NCBI GenBank assembly: GCA_023515745.1
Contig: JALECJ010000258.1
Span: 1,554,501-1,618,500 of the forward strand
Length of the DNA: 64,000 nucleotides
From: Amoeboaphelidium protococcarum
Taxonomy: Eukaryota > Aphelidiomycota > Aphelidea
Direction of reading: 5' to 3'
Shown here: positions 1 to 13,200 of the stretch, one piece after another
Numbering within the stretch: the stretch's first letter is position 1
How the letters are laid out: the number at the start of each line of letters is the position of its first letter
Notes under the pieces: generated by a model
Database searches by the model: none
Told to the model about the DNA's origin: nothing
What the model saw: the letters and a program-made list of their open reading frames with translations, nothing else
Translations under genes and position numbers: made by a program

Positions 1-1
1 T

Positions 2-2692
2 AAGTTTCCTCTAGCATTTAATTCTGCTGTTAACAAGTTTCAGGCCAAGATCTTCCCTGCTGATGGATCTGAACCGCGCATTATTGTCGGTGTGGTGAGG
101 GAAAAAGATGAAGCTGCTAAAGAGTACAAGTTGGCCGTCAGTCAGGGTCACCGTGCTGCATTGCTGGAAGAGACTAAAGCTGATATTTTCACAATTACTT
201 TGGGTAATTTGGATGTGAATGAGACCATTGAACTCACCATCGGCTATGTGTCTGACGTTCTGGGTGATGATGAGTGCGATAAGCTGCGTTTTGTTCTACC
301 AACCACCATCAGCCCGAGATATATTCCTGCTGGTTAAGATTCTGGTAATGCTTTTACGGATGCCACTGGTCTGCAGTCTGGCTCTGGGGATAATAGCTCT
401 AACATCAATGATGCTGCTGCTAACTACAAGCTGTCTGTCGATGTTAACATTTTAATGAACGATACTATTCTATCGGTAGAATCTCCATCTCATCCTGTTA
501 ATATCACCAAGGATAGCAGTAATCCGCGCACTTCTAAGGTTAGCTTGGCTTGGAAAGACACCTTTCTTGACAAGGACTTTGTGCTGGTTGTTAAGACTGA
601 GAATTTTTCTGATCCAAGACTTTTGGTGGAGTATAATGAGAAGACTGGTACGCATGCAATGTTAATTACTATGGTTCCTAAATTTAAATTGGAAGAGTTG
701 CCTTGTGAATTTATCTTTGTGGCTGATAGATCTGGCTCTATGGAGGGATTCAAGATTGAGATGGTTAAGTAAGCACTGGAGCTCTTTTTGAAGTCTCTGC
801 CTGAGAATAGTTATTTCAACATCATTGGCTTTGGCTCTAGTTATCAGTCTCTGTTTTCAGAGTCTAGGCATTACTCAGAGGCTAGTTTGAATGAGGCCAT
901 GGCTCATGTGCGAACCGTCAGAGCTGATCTTGGTGGCACCGAGCTCAGATAGCCTCTAGAGTTTGCTCTGTAGACGTGTCCAAAGATTTCTGGTTTTAAT
1001 AGACGCATTTTCGTGCTTACTGATGGAGAGGTTGGTAATACTGATGAAATTAAGCAGCTAGTTACAAATCAGTGTAAGAGTAAGGATACTTGCGTTTATA
1101 GTTTGGGCATTGGAAACTCTGTATCTCATGAACTAGTCGATGGCATTGCACTTGGTGGTCATGGTAATGCAGAGTACGCCATGGAGAATGAACGTTTGGA
1201 AAAGAAAATTTTGAAGCAGCTAAAGATGAGCATGGTGCCTCTACTGAAAGATTTGAAGGTGGAGTGGATTAAGAAGGAGGATTTGTAAGTTGTTGTCGGT
1301 AACTCTGGAGAAGGCGAGAAAAAGAACGGCGCCGGCTAAGAGCAGAAAAAGGGTGGTGTGATGTCATTCTTTAGTAAGGCAATCAATCCGGATACTTACG
1401 CTCGTCCAAGTAGTGACCAGGACTTGGAAGCTGCTGTGATCCAACAGGCTCCTGCGGCAATTCCTTAGCTGTTGCCTGGCAAGAGATTCTTAATCTTTTG
1501 TTTTGTCAAGAGTCCGCAGTCATTATCCAAAAGTATAAAGCTGTCAGGTACGAGCATTGAAGGACCTATCGAGCTGGAGCTGCCAGTTGATCAGTCTAAA
1601 GTGGTCAAGCTAAAGGAAAATCAGCCTGCTGTTATTCATGCTTTGGCTGCAAGGAAGTTGATTTAAGATCTGGAGAATGAAAAGTCTTTTGCGCATTATA
1701 AGCACAATAAGTCGGGTGTTGTGTTCTTTAATGAGCCAGTTGCAAAGCCTCCTACTATGATCTAGCTGAAGAAGGAAATTGTCCATCTTGGTGTATCATT
1801 TCAGCTAATGTCTAGATATACCTCGTTTGTGGCTGTCGATCATAGTCAGACTGTTTTGTCTCATGGTGCATTGCAAAAGATAGTCGTGCCTACTCGTAAT
1901 GATCTGAATGGCGGACAGAAAAGATTTTTTTCATCTCGTAGTGCTTCTGCCGCGCCAATGATGATGGCATTCGCTGCTGCTCCTGCTCAGCCATCCCCAC
2001 CACCACCAACTTCATTTGGAGGGGCTGGCCCCATGGTTATGTCTATGGCGATGCCTGTTGCTGCTCCGCCACCACCTAAATAATCCATGCCAGCTGGTGC
2101 TCCATAACCAGTGTAATTTGAATCAGCCCGTAATGCTAAAGTTTCTGCGCCAATGAAGAAGAGTTCGCGTTAGAAAAAGGCTGTAGTGTAAGACTAGGAA
2201 GAGGCAGAATGTGAAAGTTATTGTCCATCTGACGCTTTCGATGATAGAATGCATGAGTAAGATGTGCCAATGGCTGAATCCTCTATGCGTTTTGGCTCGG
2301 GTAAAGTTTAGGCTGAAGAAAAAGCGGATCCTCGCTCTGTCCTGACTCAGATCGTTAGATTGCAAGCTTTTAATGGCAGCTATCCAGGTGCTGTTGTGGA
2401 CAAGATTCAGAATATTGCTGGCGGTTTTGATTTCATGTCGTCCGCTTTATTCCATGAAGTCTAGAAATTGACTGCATAATCAAGTGTTGACGAGGATGTC
2501 CAAAAGTCTGTCGCTGTTACTGCATTTGTTATCGCATTCTTCACTATCAAGCTGTCTTCATTCAAAGATGAATGGGAACTGGTCGTGAAAAAGTCTGAAA
2601 AATGGTTGACCCAAACTTTGGGTGATCAAGACAAGACTGAAAAGGTTATTGAATCTGCAAAGAATGTTGTCAGTCAAATGCCTAACGTTTGA
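2..2692 (+). CDS. VIT + von Willebrand A domain protein (5' partial)
   Basis: The reading frame enters from the left edge and runs about 896 codons to a TGA at 2690-2692, crossing roughly 19 in-frame TAA/TAG codons read as Gln. Residues ~1-90 in the window are a VIT domain (part of the inter-alpha-trypsin-inhibitor architecture). A VWA domain follows from about residue 238, with an intact MIDAS start (ADRSGSM, the DxSxS pattern) and the second MIDAS region FVLTDGEVGNT. Then come a Gln/Lys linker, a Met/Ala/Pro-rich stretch, and a C-terminal segment SVLTQIVRLQAFNGSYPG like that of VWA5A-type proteins. VIT-VWA proteins are metal-dependent adhesion/scaffold proteins, usually cytosolic in this subfamily; the partner is unknown. 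The N-terminus is outside the window. No intron is needed. Confidence 0.9.
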
Positions 2693-2849
2693 TTGTAGTT
2701 GTCTACTTGCTATATTGGCTGAGAAAGATTTTGCTGAATAAAATATGAATATTATTGAAAATAAATGATAATGAAATGAAATGTAATGTAAGCCTAGTTT
2801 AATCAGTTTATTCTTTCTACAGTAGACATTAGAGCAAGTAGTATTACAT

Positions 2850-4112
2850 TCACAAGCCACACTTTATTGACGATGTATTTGAGGCACCACTAACGATACC
2901 AGCAGACGAAGTGACACTCAAAATAGAGCCAGCCATCTAGATTGTCCACCGCAGAGCAGGATCTTTATTTAGCAACCCACTCAACAATCTGAGAATAGGA
3001 AGAGACAGATCTTTGCGCGGTGAATGGTATTCCCTATTCAGAGTATCGACTGGCGTCTTGAATGGCGGATGACCATTGAGGCAGGTGTACAAAATTACCC
3101 CCAAACACCAAGCCTCAGCTTTATCTGGCGAGTAGGCCTGACCAAGTAGAACTTCAGGTGGTGCATATTTCAGGGTACCATAAAATCTTGTCAACTTTTG
3201 CTCCGTCACTGCCGGCAGGATAAGCGCGCTTCCAAAATCTATAATCTTTACATGGTAATTCTAATCAATAGAAATATTCTCGTCCTTGAGATCCATATGA
3301 TACACATTCATACTCTTCAAATAGACGCAAGCGTCGTGCACCTACTTCATAACATAAGCCGCCACCTGTTCAGTGAGAGGACCGCGTTATTCAATGCACT
3401 CAAACAGGTCACCAGGCCTGATATCATCCACTTTATTGTTACTTTATTGCTACTAAGACTAGTACTTTGTCTAAAACTAAGCTCCATTAGATTAAGTGCC
3501 GCTGCCATAAGAAGGAGACCATTAATGTCCAAAATGTTCCATAACGATGTAATGCGCGTTAGAGTCACAGATATAATCGACCAGCTGGATAACATTTGGA
3601 TGCTTTAGACGACGCAGAATATACACCTCAATAGGCACAATGCTCTACTGGCCAGCAACCAGGGTAGGATCTATGACCATCCGATGATCAGGTACTTTAT
3701 TGCGTGGAATACACTTGATGGCCACTTTCATTCCATCGGTATTACGAATGGCCTTGTAAACTTTGCCAGATCCTCCCGAGCCGATGATGGACATACATGT
3801 GTACTTCATGATGAGCGATAGAGGCATATCGATCAGTTGACTAAATGGCATTCCATGCACCTTGACATGATACTACAACTACTACTGCTGCTGTTATTAC
3901 TAAGCAGGAGGAGTAGATATAGGAGTAGGAGGTGCAGCAGTGATGAGAGACTTCTATGACGCAAGCAATCTCCCATTACCATACAGACCGCGAGAGCCAC
4001 CATCAAGAACAACCTATCGCTGCTTGCCATCACCAACAGACGGACGGATTACAGTAACACAACTTGGCGGCTATTACTACTAGCAGTGCCGCGAACTGAC
4101 CAGGTGCGTCAT
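2850..4112 (-). CDS. Ser/Thr kinase, PAS-kinase-like, with N-terminal polyQ
   Basis: A 420-codon frame from ATG 4112-4110 to TGA 2852-2850 with no intron. Upstream of the start is a TATATAAGC box-like sequence. The N-terminal ~95 residues are Pro/Gln-rich and include a Gln run written with mixed TAA, TAG and CAG codons. The kinase domain begins near residue 105: glycine loop GSGGSGKV, lysine in VAIKCI (~130), catalytic loop YHMDLKDEN (~270), DFG (~292), YAPPEVLLG (~317). The DENISI...IIDFGSA and CLGVILYTCLNG segments resemble PAS kinase (PASK/Psk). The HRD arginine is replaced by Met, so it is a non-RD kinase. No PAS domain is visible, so the assignment rests on the catalytic domain only. The substrate is unknown. 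Confidence 0.85.
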
Positions 4113-5454
4113 TTATATGATGCTTATATATTAATATAGATATATTGACTTGTACTATGGCAACTAACTATTTCAGACGTGAATTCAAAACAACAACCTA
4201 ACCGAGACAGACAGACAGACAGATTGATGATATACGCAAAAATATATAGCAAAAAGATGCGAGTACAAGAGATCAATTGCAGCGGAAGATAGATAACGTT
4301 GACGTAATACCAGCGGAATATTTCGGCGAGATGAGAATTGAATTATCTATTATTTATGCGTCGGAGATGAGTGAGTGAATGTGTGATCATTAAATAATGA
4401 TCGGGGCTTTAAACTGAGTGCGTGTGAGTAATGAGTTGTTTCGCTGAGGCCGAAAGGGGCCATTCATAAATTTGCGCGGGCCGATTTCTCATCAAACGAT
4501 CTCAAGATCTAGACTCTCATTGTTTGACGGTCGGCTCTTCATAAGATCACCAGATGGCTTGTGGGTAATGTATAGCTAACTTGAATTCTTGTTTTATATC
4601 AATTTTACGTCTTGTTATCTCTATACTACTTTCACTTATTGGCTGTCATTATCGGTAATTTGGTGATTATAGTCACCCTGGTCGAGTCACTAAATCTGCG
4701 GTTGTGTAAACCACATGGCTTACAAGATGATGAGTACGATGATCATGCGTCAGCGCCTCAATTATTTGGTTGATGCGTCATAAATCATTTAGTGGAATTT
4801 TAGCTTCTTGCATTTGGATAAAGTTTCACACTAAAACGTTAATACAAGAGCACTTTGTTAAAGTGACAGCTAGTTGTTGGCGTTTGAGGTGTGAATGATC
4901 TTGGTTACTAAGCGACCTTCTTTCGTATTCATGAATTCTAGGCTAACAGAGTCTCGACGCACATCATTTGACTTTCTACAACTCGGTCTTATCTAGTTTA
5001 TTTCATGTTGTTGACTCTTATACAGTCTTTATCTTTACACAAGTTATTTATTAGAATGAAGATGACTCTTTTAGAGTGTGTTAAGAGAATGAGTTATAGC
5101 GTGTCAAGTAACATCCATATGTGAAATGAACCACACCACAGTGGTTTATCGAAACAAGATCTAGCTCAGATCAGTCCAGATCTTTTAAAGATAATGGAGC
5201 AAGACATTTGATATAGCATTAATTACCCATCTTTTATACGTTATATACGGCTACAATTGCTTTCATACCAATTTCAACGGCCCAGTGGGTAATAGACGTT
5301 CATTGATCGCAATGTGCGCTGGATGATTGCAAGTGTACCCCTTAACACATTGCAACAACAGCAAGTATTAGATTCAATCTCAGTTGTCACGTTATCCGCT
5401 TACAAGAAACATAGCAGTAAACACTATACGATACTGCAGAATATATAGTCTAGC
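4113..5454. other. Divergent intergenic region, 1.3 kb
   Basis: It lies between the start codons of the PAS-kinase-like gene (minus) and the BAR-PH gene (plus), so it should hold both promoters. A TATA-like TATATAAGC sits just upstream of the kinase ATG. A short CAGA tetranucleotide repeat is at about 4203-4222. I looked for spliced genes using the altered code and the local GTAAG...GTAG intron pattern and found none, and no tRNA T-loop consensus was seen. Confidence 0.5.
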
Positions 5455-6765
5455 ATGGAGTAGAATAAAGCAGAGTCTGCACACGAGAGCTTGGAGTCTG
5501 TGAACGCGTTCAACGGTAATCTTCACGCGAAATTATGGCCTTATGAGATAGAGCAGAGAGAGAAATGCAAAGAGCTGTTGGTGAGACTAATTGCATGGAA
5601 GCCGCTGTTTGATCAATTGATCAGCTACTTTTAGTCATTTGAGTAGTCCTATAGCACCATGAACAAGGAGACCAAGAAGTTGGGTGCAAAGTTGTTTGCC
5701 AATCTATAGGGCACTCCCTTAGATGCTGTAGAGTTGTCTAGCCCATTGCAAGTATTTGTCGATGCTGTGGCGAGTTAGAACGACCAGACGGCGCGCAATA
5801 TCCAGGTGCAGCTAGTAGATCAGTGCAAGCAGCTATAAGCTAAGCATTTGAATGATACAAAAGAGTTGAGACTAAAAATCACTAAACTATTAGAATCCAT
5901 GGCGAAGGAGCGCAAGAAGGCACTGAAGACTATGCAATCGCATATCTAACAATGTCAGCAGGTTAAAGTCAATAAGACTTCCGACAAAGCAGTTGTTGAT
6001 CCGTGGCTTACTGAAGCTACGGTGAAGCATGAGGTTCGTCAGATTGTTCAATTTGAGAATGAGAGCAGAGTTAGGTTGCACGCACTGCACTCTGAAGCCC
6101 GTCTACTTGATGTCAGTCTGCTGGCAGAGTTTAAAAAGTTGATGCACGCGTTCTTATCTGTTCAAAGCGTGCATCTGGGAGAGATGAAGAAGCACTTGGC
6201 CAATGTGGAAAATGTTCTCCAAGGAGCCGAAGATGGTCATGTCTTTGACGAGTATTGCCGCAAGCAGTAGCTAATTGACGCGCCATGTTTTAAGCCAGAT
6301 TTGACCATTGAGTAATTTCCATGGCCGCAGCAGTTGAAAGAGCAGGAGCAGAACAAGGTTCTTTTGGATGGAGTACTCGAGCGTCCTGGCTCCGTGAAGA
6401 GTAGCCATTTCCGTCCATCATATTTTGTGCTTACTGAAAATGGTTTCCTGCACTGCTTCAAAGTGAAGAGCTCCTCCACACTGGACAAGAAGTATTTGGA
6501 TGAGATCAAATCGGACCCGTCGAACATCAAGTACTCAATCTATTTACGTACACCTCGCATCAACATCATGCAGTCTCTGATCAATGTCAACTGCATCGAT
6601 ATCATTGTCCCTGAGCCTAAAAGTGGTCTATTTCAGTCGAAGAACGCGGAGAAGGAAGTCAAGTATTTGATAAAGGCCAACAGCGAACATGAGATGAACC
6701 AGTGGATTGAAGCCATCAGCAAGTTTTTATCTCTAAATAGAGCCCGCCCAGACATTGAAGAGTGA
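5455..6765 (+). CDS. Slm1/Slm2-like BAR-PH protein
   Basis: A single 436-residue frame from ATG 5455 to TGA 6763-6765; TAG/TAA codons are read as Gln. Residues ~15-280 are helical, charged and BAR/F-BAR-like. Residues ~290-425 form a PH domain starting VLLDGVLERPGS, with the YFVLTENGFLHCFK strand and the closing helix MNQWIEAISKFLSL. This order and the PH sequence match fungal Slm1/Slm2, which bind PI(4,5)P2 at eisosomes and recruit or are phosphorylated by TORC2. A PROTOR-like TORC2 subunit is encoded only 2 kb further on. The assignment to Slm is from PH-domain resemblance; the function in this organism is inferred. Confidence 0.8.
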
Positions 6766-6766
6766 T

Positions 6767-6784
6767 TATTATTATTATTATTAT
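6767..6784. repeat. (ATT)n microsatellite
   Basis: About six ATT units lie immediately after the BAR-PH stop codon, in the 105-bp gap between this gene and the convergent GRIP-domain gene. Confidence 0.9.
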
Positions 6785-6869
6785 CGTCATGAGAGTATTA
6801 TGCTTTACAGTAGATAGAAAGTCATTAATTTATATTTGATTCTATTTCGTTTATTAAATACGATGTTTT

Positions 6870-8489
6870 TCATTATTATGAGAGTGACGGTAGGTATGAC
6901 CAAATATCCACTGAACCTTATCGCCGAGCTACTGATTATCTCAATTTCTGAATTTCTGCAGGTTAGAGAAGCAATATTTTAGTCAACACCTAAACTAGCG
7001 ACTCATTGGGATCTTCAGCAAACTTCAAGATTACAGTCTTCAGATACTCAGTGTTCACCACTTCCGGTCTAGATTTAAATTCTTCCAGTTTCCTCAACTC
7101 TTACTGCAAGAATTACACCTAAGTCCGAAGATGTTTAATCTCATCTACATCAACCAACATATTGTCGCCTAGTTAAGACTATTGCTAATTAGTCGGCGAA
7201 CTTAAACTCGTAATAGATTTCTAGTCAACCTGTGAAGACTATGATAGTTTCCGTTAACTTGCCTGCACTTGTATTTCAAGCTCCTCAATTCGATCAGTCA
7301 TTTATTGCACTTCAATAGAGTGCTTCGACTCAAATTCAGTCCTTAATCGCTATAACTCTTCCACATGCTCCTACTATAGGACATTGATCTGTTAATCTTT
7401 ATCTCTGATAGACTTTAAATATTATTCATTCAAAGTCTAAAGTTCTTTAACTTTTCTGCTTTAATCATCAACAGTCTATTAAATATTATTGAGCAAGTGA
7501 TTCAAATCGACCAATTACTAATCTTTACTAGTCAACTACTTTTACAAAGCATCGCAAGTTTACTCACTGCCCATCAACTATTACCGCATTTACTCTAAAC
7601 TGAGCTTCTATTCATTCAACTTGACATCTTGTCTCTTCAACTTTGACGCCAGATGTGTATTCTCATCATGTAAATTATCCACTTGCAATTCCAGCTCTTG
7701 GATTAACAACTTTTATTAAGCTTCAGAATCTGCAGATCCAGAATGAGATTAATTCTGCTATATCAAAGTCTGTGCCTGTTTCTTATAAGTCTGATACTCC
7801 ACCTATATACTCTAAATACGATTATTCAACTCTTGGACTGTCTACTCAATTTCCTAATCTCTCACCACAGTCTACTACTTGGAGTAATCAAGTTAGGATT
7901 GTAATTAACTGACAAGAGCTCGATTATCACCAAAATCTATCTCCAACTGCTGATACTTGCCATTGACTTGATTCAATTCCTAATTCTTAACCGCAATCTA
8001 CTCCTTCAATTCAGCAATAGTCTTCTAATTGGCAGCCAGCACCTATTTCACCTTGGCAATCTTCTCCGAGTTGATTCGACTCATCTGCGCTATATCATTC
8101 TAATACTAATCACACAGAGATTATAAATTGACAACTTACGCTTTCAATTCAGAATTAATTGCAGCGGAGTTACTATTACTATTTATATCAGCAGATATGG
8201 TGAGTTTAGATGACGATATCACCTTATTATTGCTACTACTATCCTCTGCGGAACTGTCACCTATAATCTACTTGATACTTTAAACATCTTAATTCTATGC
8301 TAAGACATCAACACCCTTATTATCACTAATATTATAATTTTCACCACTTAAATCTTAGACGGGTGCCAACTTGGATGGAGAAGATGATGATAATACCTAA
8401 GAAGCTGGTGAAGCAGAATTCTTGTCCTTGATGGAATTGCTCATCTCTTCATCAATACTCTTGGCAACTTTCAACAGCGAATTGATCAT
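6870..8489 (-). CDS. GRIP-domain golgin, coiled coil
   Basis: The 539-residue frame runs from ATG 8489-8487 to TGA 6872-6870. It has no TGA and contains dozens of TAA/TAG codons, so standard translation finds nothing here. Most of the protein is Gln-rich coiled coil with heptads (for example IAELKEQIAVKNQELNQV). The C-terminal ~50 residues are a GRIP domain: EYLKTVILKFAEDPNESL with the following LLLQPAEIQKL. GRIP domains bind ARL1-GTP and place golgins on trans-Golgi membranes, where they tether vesicles. The frame ends TAA TAA TGA: two Gln codons abut the only functional stop. Which golgin family member it is cannot be told from the coiled coil. Confidence 0.9.
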
Positions 8490-8766
8490 TATTACTCTCT
8501 TGAAATTATACTCAAACAGGATTCAAAATTTTAAAATTAAATATAGTTAGGCTTAATAAATTATAATGTCAATAAAGCAGTGTATTCTAGCCAAAGTACA
8601 GTATATTAATCAGCGGTTCTATCATCAATGACAATGATGATGAATAAAAGAAGAAGAGAGAGAAAGTTACAGAAAAAGACCAAGAGGCAAACAAGTTTAA
8701 AATACAAGCTGAAGGGTATATTTAAGAGAGACATTTATATTCATCTTTATCAAAATTCGCAAAGCA

Positions 8767-10029
8767 TCATAAGAAGCTGGATTAATTCAATTTATCTTCA
8801 GAGTAGTTGACGTGAGGATTGCGGCCGTACTTACTAGCCTCGACTTTGAGCTTGTTCAAACACTGCTAGATTTACCTCTGCTGGGCACCAGATTCAGCGT
8901 TATTATCATCGACACCACTATTATTTACTACATTATTATTCTCATCCACATCATGACCACCTGCAGTATCATCATCTTGAACAGTAAGCAGGATAGTCAA
9001 CATTTAAAGCATCTTTGGGAATGCATCAGGAGAACGTTTAGCATCTTCTGCATCAGATAGAGCTTTAACACAAGCCTCAGTAATTCTGTCAATATTAGGT
9101 AATACAATCTAGTCTCTATACGCTTTCATTAACAGATTTTAAATCGAAAAATTGCCAAACTTCTTTCTGAACACGTCTAGCTATTACTGATGTTGATGCT
9201 TCTTCTACTTTAACACTTGACCACCCTCAAGATTATCTTCACGCACTTGTGGATCATCATCAAAATAGCTATACTCATCTGAGCTGAATAGAATCTCTTC
9301 TATTCTAACAGATAGAGGTAGGAAGCATCCTTATACATAGGGAACGATTGACTGCAAGTAGAATGTCCAAATTTCAATAACTCTAGTAGCCAGTTTAACA
9401 TCATCCAGTAATTAACTTGATGATCCTGTATTATTACCATTACTATTATTACTGGCGGCAGTGGGGGAGGCAATGGATAAATTACCAGCGTTCAATTGAG
9501 AATTAGAAATGGTCAACTTCAATCTATTACTCAACTATTTGGCACCAATCTTGATCAGATTATAAACCAAGTTAACCAGATGATATACAGACTCATACGT
9601 TATTGGAGTGATTAATTTGCGCACTTGCAAATTCAAGTCCTCAATTGGACACTTTAATCCTTCACCATTGTATAGAGGCATAACTTTGAGCTCAATCTCT
9701 GACCAGATTGCAGATACTTCTTCAGGGCTTAATCGCAGCTGATACTATGACTATAAGGATACATTCTACAACTGATCCAACTTTTACTGCATCATGGAGG
9801 TACCAAACAGAGACGACGAATTAATGAGCTGATTAGTTGAACTATTACTGGATGGCAGGACAGCTGTGGACTTTAATTTATTAGAGACTGATGCAACTTT
9901 ATTCAAATCTGGCGCAGAAGTCTTTCGGGGAAGTGCAGCCATAAAACCAGAATTAGTGTTGCTACTGTTAGACTGAATATACAGAGACTAATGCTTGGCC
10001 TAATTTTAAGTACCACCGCCACTAGACAT
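8767..10029 (-). CDS. TORC2 subunit, PROTOR/HbrB/Bit61-like
   Basis: 420 residues from ATG 10029-10027 to TGA 8769-8767, intronless. Residues ~100-230 carry the HbrB signature: IWSEIELKVMPLYNGEGL, then VYHLVNLVYNLI. Later come FYLQSIVPYVQGCFLPL and RDQIVLPNIDRI. These match the HbrB/PRR5 (PROTOR) family, which includes yeast Bit61, a TORC2-specific accessory subunit. A low-complexity Ser/Asn linker and an Asp/Asn-rich tail flank the conserved core. The Slm1-like gene upstream encodes a likely TORC2 client, which may be coincidence. Confidence 0.85.
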
Positions 10030-10262
10030 TATTAAGATACTAAGAGGCAGGTGGTTTTCGATGTCTCTCTAATGAGAAAACAGATTGAAACAGATTGATT
10101 CCAAAGAAGAAACGAAATTTAACGACGTTGATGGTAAAGATTGAAAGAACAACACAAAGAAGGAAGGCAGTAAATGACTTGCTTAAAGTTATAGAACGCA
10201 AAGATCTGTAAGAAAAAATTAAAGAATCTAAATGAGCAAGTCTATAGTTTTTTTTATAATGA

Positions 10263-13200
10263 TCAAAAGGTTCCTCTGCAGAGAGGACAAGTGGAATTGC
10301 CGCTAGTTTTGAACCACTTGGAGAGACAGGCCGGATGGAACTTGTTCTTACAAGTCTTGCAGCGCTTAGTAGGCAGAGCGCGATCCAGAGAGCCAATTAC
10401 ACAGTAGCAAATGGCACAATCTTCAACGCCACTGAAATGCTTGTCAGCTTCATTCTTGAACACCATCAGTCCATCCAGGAGTGAGCCATTCTAAGATGAC
10501 ATCACAGTGTTAACATTTAACAACCACCTTCTCCATCTCTCCTCAGTGATTCCGACACGTGTCACGCCATTTAATTTAACTTGAGCTATTGGATAAATTG
10601 GAGGAATTTCAATGACCATTTCCAGATTGTTATCGTCAATCTTGTACTTTGCATTCACTGCACTCCCCTCGGAACTCTTCTGAGTCATTACTTGAAAGTT
10701 CTCCATCGCATTAGTCTTTCCCAATGATGACAGAACAGATAGCTCCTATTCTACTATCAGTGGACAAACGTACTAACGGATAAATTCTGTAAATGCAATG
10801 CTTAGCTATCGATCATTATTATCGTAATGCCAGCCTCTCACAACGGATGGTATACTTTTCAAAGCGCGAAAGAGCAAGTTGGCTGTTAATACTTGAGTAG
10901 TCACAGAATTATCACTATCTAGATGCTCTATTGCAAGCTCATCAAATTGATATTTGTGGAAATCCAATTACTTCCTCGTCACACTAGACTCTCCAATAAA
11001 TAATACATGACAACAGCACGCCATAAGCACATTAATCAGTCCAGAAGAATCCCGCAAAAGCTCAGCATAAGCCGCTTTGAGCTTAAAGTTGGCATGCTCT
11101 AGATTATCCATTAGGAGCATCCACAATAACAAAAAGGCAAATAAATCCGGGTTCTCATATAGAGGGTAACTACCTACATCAACACGATCCAAAAGAGACT
11201 AAGGTATGTCACTGACAAGGTTAATTAACTCTTGAGGAAGCTACGGTTTCTACGCCTCATCCAGTTATTCATTGGACGATAGTTCCACTGCTTAAGACAT
11301 GGCCTCCACCTGCTCATAAGTAAGCTGCCTTAGCAAAAGATATGAACTCTTTTGAACAAAAGGATTATTGCCGGATATCAACTTTAATATTTGTTCGTAT
11401 GGCCACTCTCTTTTAATTGCAGTTAAAGGAAGTTTAGCAACGATCTGAGCCACTAGATTATGCAACGCTGACAAGTAAATTCCCTTCAATTGATCATAAC
11501 TGTGCATCTCCAGAAATATGCTTACTACTTCATTCGACATTCTCTATACCAACGACTCCCAGATCTCCAACTACTGTGGATATGATTCGAATATGTAAGA
11601 CTTGTCCATCAAAATGCTAAACAACTCCAAATTCAGATACATGTTATGCCTTCCCATATCGAGAAATGATGTCAACAGATTCCTAGAGTAATACAGAATT
11701 CTCTCACATTGTTACTCTAGAAGATCATCAGCTGCCACAGTCAAGATTTATATCTTCATCAAAATAGACTCCACCTCAGGGAACACAATATCAAGCCCAT
11801 TAATCTGAAATAACGTAGGAAGACTTAACATTAATAGATCCGCGTCGACGTCTCTAGTACCCGTTAAATGATAAGAATTTTCCTTAAGACTTAATAAGAG
11901 ATTGATAGTTCTTAACTAATCCACGTTAGGCATTTGTAAATCTTCCATCCATTCCACCAAGTGCGAATTCAATTTAGACTTATTAATCTTTGATTTTAAC
12001 GCCACTATGACAGTCCCGTCTTTCAAAGAAACGTCCGCTTTCTATACCAAATAATCCACAATCAGTTGCAATCTATCTTCAGAACTGTTCAACGACATTA
12101 TACACGTAGCAGCGTAGAGCTCAACGAGACTATCAAACACCACCTGCATCCAGTCAACTACATCGCCGATCTGCTCTGTTTTCTTAAACAAAACATCACA
12201 GCAAGTAGAACAAATATCACCAAGCAACTTCTCATATTCTGCATAAACTTTATTTTGGCGACCTCCATTATCACTAGACTTCAAGACTTGCGCCATATCA
12301 ACCAAATCCAGCACTTGAATACGGTGGATCAATTGTACAGATATCTTCAACAAATCTTGAGCAAACTCCAGCTTCATATCACATTTCTTCAGGCAAGAGA
12401 TCAGAGTCAGATATAACATTAATTAACGGCCAACCACCGAAAATAAATCATCAGCATGATATGAAGGCGGCTGCGGCAGTTGAGTGTCAAACTGGGACTC
12501 GTACAGTAAACTGACCTGCTACTGCTCAGGCAATCGTACAGAAATGTGATCGGCTATAGATTACAGCTTAGATAATGTTTTCTCATCCTATACAAGCTTA
12601 AGAATAGAGTCCTAATTTACATCTTTCAGAGCATCAACCATGACGTCGCAAAGAGATTAGACTGGCCAATATCCAAAGCCATCACCCAAACGGGAATGGA
12701 GCGCATCAAACAACTTGTGAATGGAGTCTGAGCTCATAGACCAGCTAATCTTTCCAATAACCTTATCGTCATGAGTCAACAGAGCTTAATAAACAACAAG
12801 CAGAGAGCGTTACAAATTCGAGGGTAAATCATTCTATACCCAGCACTTTTCAATCAAAGTCAAAGGAACAGCGTCTAAACTCTACGACTGTTGCATAATA
12901 CTATCTGCATGCTTAAGAAGAGATTCCGCTACTCTATCCGTCAATTTCTAGTAGTCTTCCTCCTTCATTATACTATTACCGCTTAATAATAAAGATAATA
13001 AAAACCGCTACTGAATATCATTCCACTCCATAAATATAGCTAATTCCAGGCCATAGCTAACAACGCGTTCAGAATGCACCATCTGCAAATCTTTAGCTTC
13101 CTCCATAACTTGCACCAAAAATAGCAAATGCTTCTCAATGTCATCTACAGAAAGCACCTAGTCTAAAATAGATCTATTATCAGATTTCTAAAGGATTAAA

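Noticed and set aside
7643-7912. 89-codon plus-strand ORF.
   Set aside because: Antisense to the GRIP golgin coiled coil. It appears open only because the minus-strand Gln/Leu codon pattern avoids plus-strand stops.
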